DNA of 64,000 bases. Source: Undaria pinnatifida (taxonomy: Eukaryota > Sar > Phaeophyceae > Laminariales > Alariaceae). How positions within the stretch are numbered: position 1 is the first letter of the stretch; every line of letters starts with the position of its first letter. Made by a program: the position numbers and the translations under genes. The stretch covers positions 6,417,919-6,481,918 of the forward strand of contig JABAKD010000016.1 in the NCBI GenBank assembly GCA_012845835.1, given 5' to 3'. Under the pieces are notes generated by a model, which saw only the letters and a program-made list of their open reading frames with translations, searched no databases and was not told where the DNA came from. Below, piece by piece: positions 60,775-64,000 of this stretch.

Positions 60775-62825
60775 TGAGCCAACGTGGTAGTTTGGATTCA
60801 GAGTCAAACATGTCCTCCCCCTTCCGGAAAGAGTATTCTCCGTTTGACGGGGATCCCAACCAGACCATGGTTGGATGACATTACAACGATCGTTCATGTA
60901 CGAGGACGGACTTGGCAAAGTTATGTCAGGCCTAGAGACCGCCCCAGCAGCACCAGAGGAGGATGCCACTCAGGTGCAGAAGGCGGAATATGCGAAGGAG
61001 AGTCGCCGCTATGACGAAAAGAACGGTAAGCTTTTTACGAGAATGCTTCTAGCTACGGCTGATTGCCGTGAAGGATATTCTAGTGTTGCCGCTCAAGTCG
61101 TACAAGCGTACGCCCCGGTAGGGACAGCTGGATTCGGCGACGGTCGCGGTGCTGTTATGGCACTCGAGGCCAAATACCGACTAGATGGTGAATCCCGAAT
61201 GCAAGAGCTGCACGATCAGCTGGCAAACTTGCAGGTCACCGAGGCCGAGCAATATGAATGGCCCTGCCCGAGTAATCCAGGAGTTGCGCCGCATTTGCGT
61301 CGAGCTGGGAGCTCTTGGTGACACAGTAGTTCCAGCACGAAAAACTCACGCATTTTTCAGGGCACTACCTGGTAGCCAATATGAATCGTTGAAGACAGTA
61401 CTGCTTTGTGATAGGCAGCGCGATGGCACCGCCTCAAGTTTTGAAGATATGGCAGGTCGTGCAACGTCTTACCATGCTATGCAAATTCGCGAAAAAGTCA
61501 CCGCTAAAGAAAGTGCGGGACAACACGAACATGATGCAGGCAGTCGCGAGCGTGCGCTGAATACGGCAGCGTACGAGAGATGCCGCAACCCCTCCCGTAG
61601 AAACAACGGTCGAGATGGAAGAAAATATCGCGGAAATGGTACGAGTAATACCAATAGTCCCGCGAGAGGTAACAACGATAACGGTGGTTACACGTCGAGG
61701 AACACGAACGGCAACTTGTCTGAGGATAACAATTCAAGTAGACCGGAAAGTGCGCACGCGAACGTAGGCACGGCAACCGTGCAGGCCGAGGAGGACGACG
61801 GCGTAATCGCAATGACGGAAAGAACCGCCACGGCAGATGCAATTACTGCCGGAACTCTACTGAGCACGGCTGGCATGACTGCCCCCTTTGCCACTCGCAC
61901 CACGAAAGTGACGACACGTACCATGTTAATGCTGCACAGGTCAGTCCCCAACGGGAATGTATTTCTCACGCATGGTGCACGATCACCAAGAACGCCGATT
62001 TGGAGAATTTTCAGGTTGTTATTGGTGACTGTGCCGAACGTCCCCCGACTAACGATGAAATATATGAACATGTAACGCATACGAAGGTGCAGGAAGATGT
62101 CGCATTCCCGGCAATGATGGAATTTGGAACCGACACGACCCCCGTTGATACAGCAGTGTTCATTGACACAGTAGCGTCAATTCATATGGTACCCGCCGGA
62201 TCCCAGCTATGCCAACACATGGTCAACAAGATCGACTGCTGTATGCGTGTCAGAGGATCTTGCGGCGTAACTAAGCCAGGACAAAAGGTACTCTCGCATT
62301 TCGTGTACGGAATGACCGAGGCGAGATGGCACCGGTCCACCTGGAAGTGCTAATTGTTCCCAGTTTGGGAGCGAGTGTGTTTTCGGTCGGAGCGCTCAAC
62401 GAGAAGGGAGTAAATCTCGATCTAATGGCTAATCCTCCTGTTTTACAGCAGTTTGGGGCTTGGGGGACGGCAACGGTTTTGGCAACTACCCGGGGTCATC
62501 CCTGCGTAAACAGTCTACGGTTTTCTCAACTAGCCCCAGCTGAGCCAAATCGTCTAGTTTTTATCCTGCAAGGAGAGGTCACGATACGGAGTATATTATG
62601 AGCAGGAAGTGTGAGATATTTGGGACTTGGGGACGGCAACGGTTTTGGTAAACTACCCGGGGTCATCCCTGCGTAATCAGTCTATGGTTTCTCAACTAGC
62701 CCCGTAATGAGACCCAGCTGAGCCAAATCGTTCAGTTTTTATCCTGCAAGGAGGGGTCGCGCCCACATGTTACCGCTTGTGCAGGGTAGGATTCGCTTGA
62801 CCACTTCAGACGATTAAAGCTCATT
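60775..62825 (+). pseudogene. Decayed Ty1/copia element: gag, zinc knuckle and protease
   Basis: It starts at MSQRGSLDSESNMSSPFRKE then FSPFDG-like YSPFDGDPNQTM. After a frameshift it continues LFTRMLLATADCREGYSSVA and LEAKYRLDGESRMQELHDQL, then shifts frame again to VVPARKTHAFFRALPGSQYE. A later frame has a zinc-knuckle-like CNYCRNSTEHGWHDC (one residue longer than CX2CX4HX4C). The protease region is FIDTVASIHMVP, where the third residue of the DTG/DSG catalytic triplet is Val. VPSLGASVFSVGALNEKGVN matches the copia protease C-terminal block. No integrase or reverse transcriptase follows, so the element is truncated and inactive. Confidence 0.85.
62450..62780 (+). repeat. Tandem duplication in the copia remnant
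   Basis: GGGGACGGCAACGGTTTTGG to TTTTATCCTGCAAGGAG occurs twice, 180 bp apart, with small indels. The second copy starts near 62627. Confidence 0.85.
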
Positions 62826-64000
62826 ATGTAGGAAAAAGGTCTCAAACTCGACGAGTTCGATACGTCTGAAACCGAGGGTGACGACCTTTTTCGCGAGCTG
62901 ATTTGAATTGTTCCTTGGCGGATTATTCTGCATATATTAGCTGGATTTTGGTACTTTCAAGAGTGCATGGTATTTAGGGAGGCAAGTAACTGTTTCTTGA
63001 CTTGACTTTTGAAATAATACTTTTTCGCGATTGAGTTGTCTAGTATGGCATTATTTTGCTCTGGATTTGAGCATTTGGAATCTGAATGGATTTTTAGTAT
63101 GTACCCAGCCGGGAGGCATTTGTTTAATTCGAAAGTGAGCTTTGATACTGCTGTCCGATCACAATTGTTGGCAGCCCTTTTCTATGGAGCTGACAACCAT
63201 TTTATATGGAAGGCTGAGTGTTGATTATAGGGCCGATGTTTGAGTTTTCGGATTTAGGAATTTGGATTTCAGATTCGAGTTTTCGGTCTATTGATTTCGG
63301 ATTTGAGTTTTCGTTTTTGGACGTAGGATTTTACGACTTGGATCTTAGGTTCGCGAAGATTGATGTTGGATACTGTCCATGAATTGTGTCTCTAGATTAA
63401 TGGAGTGCTTTTCAAGGACTATGGTTCTACAATATTTCTTTCTTGTCACAGTAGTAACTGGGAGGATATTGATTGAACGTATTTTTCATTGAATCGTTTT
63501 ACCCTGATGATATGATAATATAGCATCATGCCGCAAATTTTACGAAGCAGGGAGGCTGTTGATTGTATGCTTGGATGATACGGATATGATTACGGTTGAG
63601 TAGAGTAGGGGTTTCCAGAGATGGGTTGGCTACATCGCAGCGGTATATCGGGATGGTGGAATTGTTTTGGATATTTCGCCGTCACTCCTCGTTGTTCTTC
63701 TGCCGAGTAAGTCTTCTGTCCACGATGTGCCTTGGCTAGGAGCAACGTAGTATATAAACGTATTTTACTTATCGTCATACCGGTGACTCCACTACCCCAC
63801 TATTGTTCGCTCAACGGGTAAGCCCTCTACGCTTCGTAGTGGTCAACAAACAAATCTAAACGATAAGTAGCGAGAAAACAAGGGCGACGTTGGTTTATAT
63901 GATAACTTGGGTGACGCAGCCACCAGTCGATCGAACAAGATAACGCCAGGCGCAAGGCACATGGACGTAAAATTTCACCAAGTTAGGTCCTTTGCGAGCA
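62826..64000. other. Right-end region; no gene recognised
   Basis: AT-rich, with GGATTT/GAGTTTTCG-type low-complexity sequence at 63235-63350. No exon of the formate/nitrite transporter or any other family was recognised. Confidence 0.5.

Noticed and set aside
60875..62360. Programmed frameshifting between copia gag and protease frames
   Set aside because: Several shifts at unrelated places, a catalytic substitution and an internal duplication point to decay rather than programmed events.

Overview
This window is eukaryotic nuclear DNA. It has few genes, many GT-AG introns (0.1 to 5.7 kb) and a heavy load of small transposable elements. No rRNA, intact tRNA, operon or CRISPR array is seen. 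Gene content (spliceosome subunit, hnRNP-type RNA-binding protein, formate/nitrite-transporter exon, copia and gypsy remnants) and moderate GC would fit an alga or protist. I lean towards a stramenopile such as a brown alga or relative, but this is inference only.

Layout. (1) 247-5715, minus: ten consecutive, phase-matched exons of splicing factor SF3B3/SAP130 (about residues 20-470). The C-terminus runs off the left edge and the first exon was not found. (2) 8945-13095: a non-autonomous LTR retrotransposon with two 321-bp direct repeats and a tandemly repeated Gln/Pro-rich coding region, but no visible reverse transcriptase. (3) 14150-44799, minus: one very long gene for a coiled-coil protein. 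I built it from 20 confident or probable exons and one tentative exon; splice phases agree at every junction except one gap. Its introns hold MITEs, tRNA-derived SINEs, a 1-kb (ACAT)n microsatellite, a gypsy reverse-transcriptase remnant and several minisatellites. (4) 46705-54976, plus, divergent from (3): a two-RRM Musashi/hnRNP-like protein with a 500-residue low-complexity, polyQ-containing tail. (5) 60161-60326, minus: the last exon of a formate/nitrite transporter. (6) 60775-62825, plus: a decayed Ty1/copia gag-protease region. The last kilobase shows no gene.

The genes do not form a pathway, although SF3B3 and the two-RRM protein both act in RNA processing. The unusual content lies in the non-coding DNA. 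A short odd palindrome, TACCWGGTA, occurs about 19 times by eye where about 0.5 is expected, along with other short palindromes that begin TAC and end GTA. Repeat families also abut splice sites: the first intron of the coiled-coil gene is essentially two copies of one TA-flanked MITE, another repeat family lies against two splice donors, and one splice acceptor is tandemly repeated five times. Together these suggest element-driven remodelling of introns, which can be tested.
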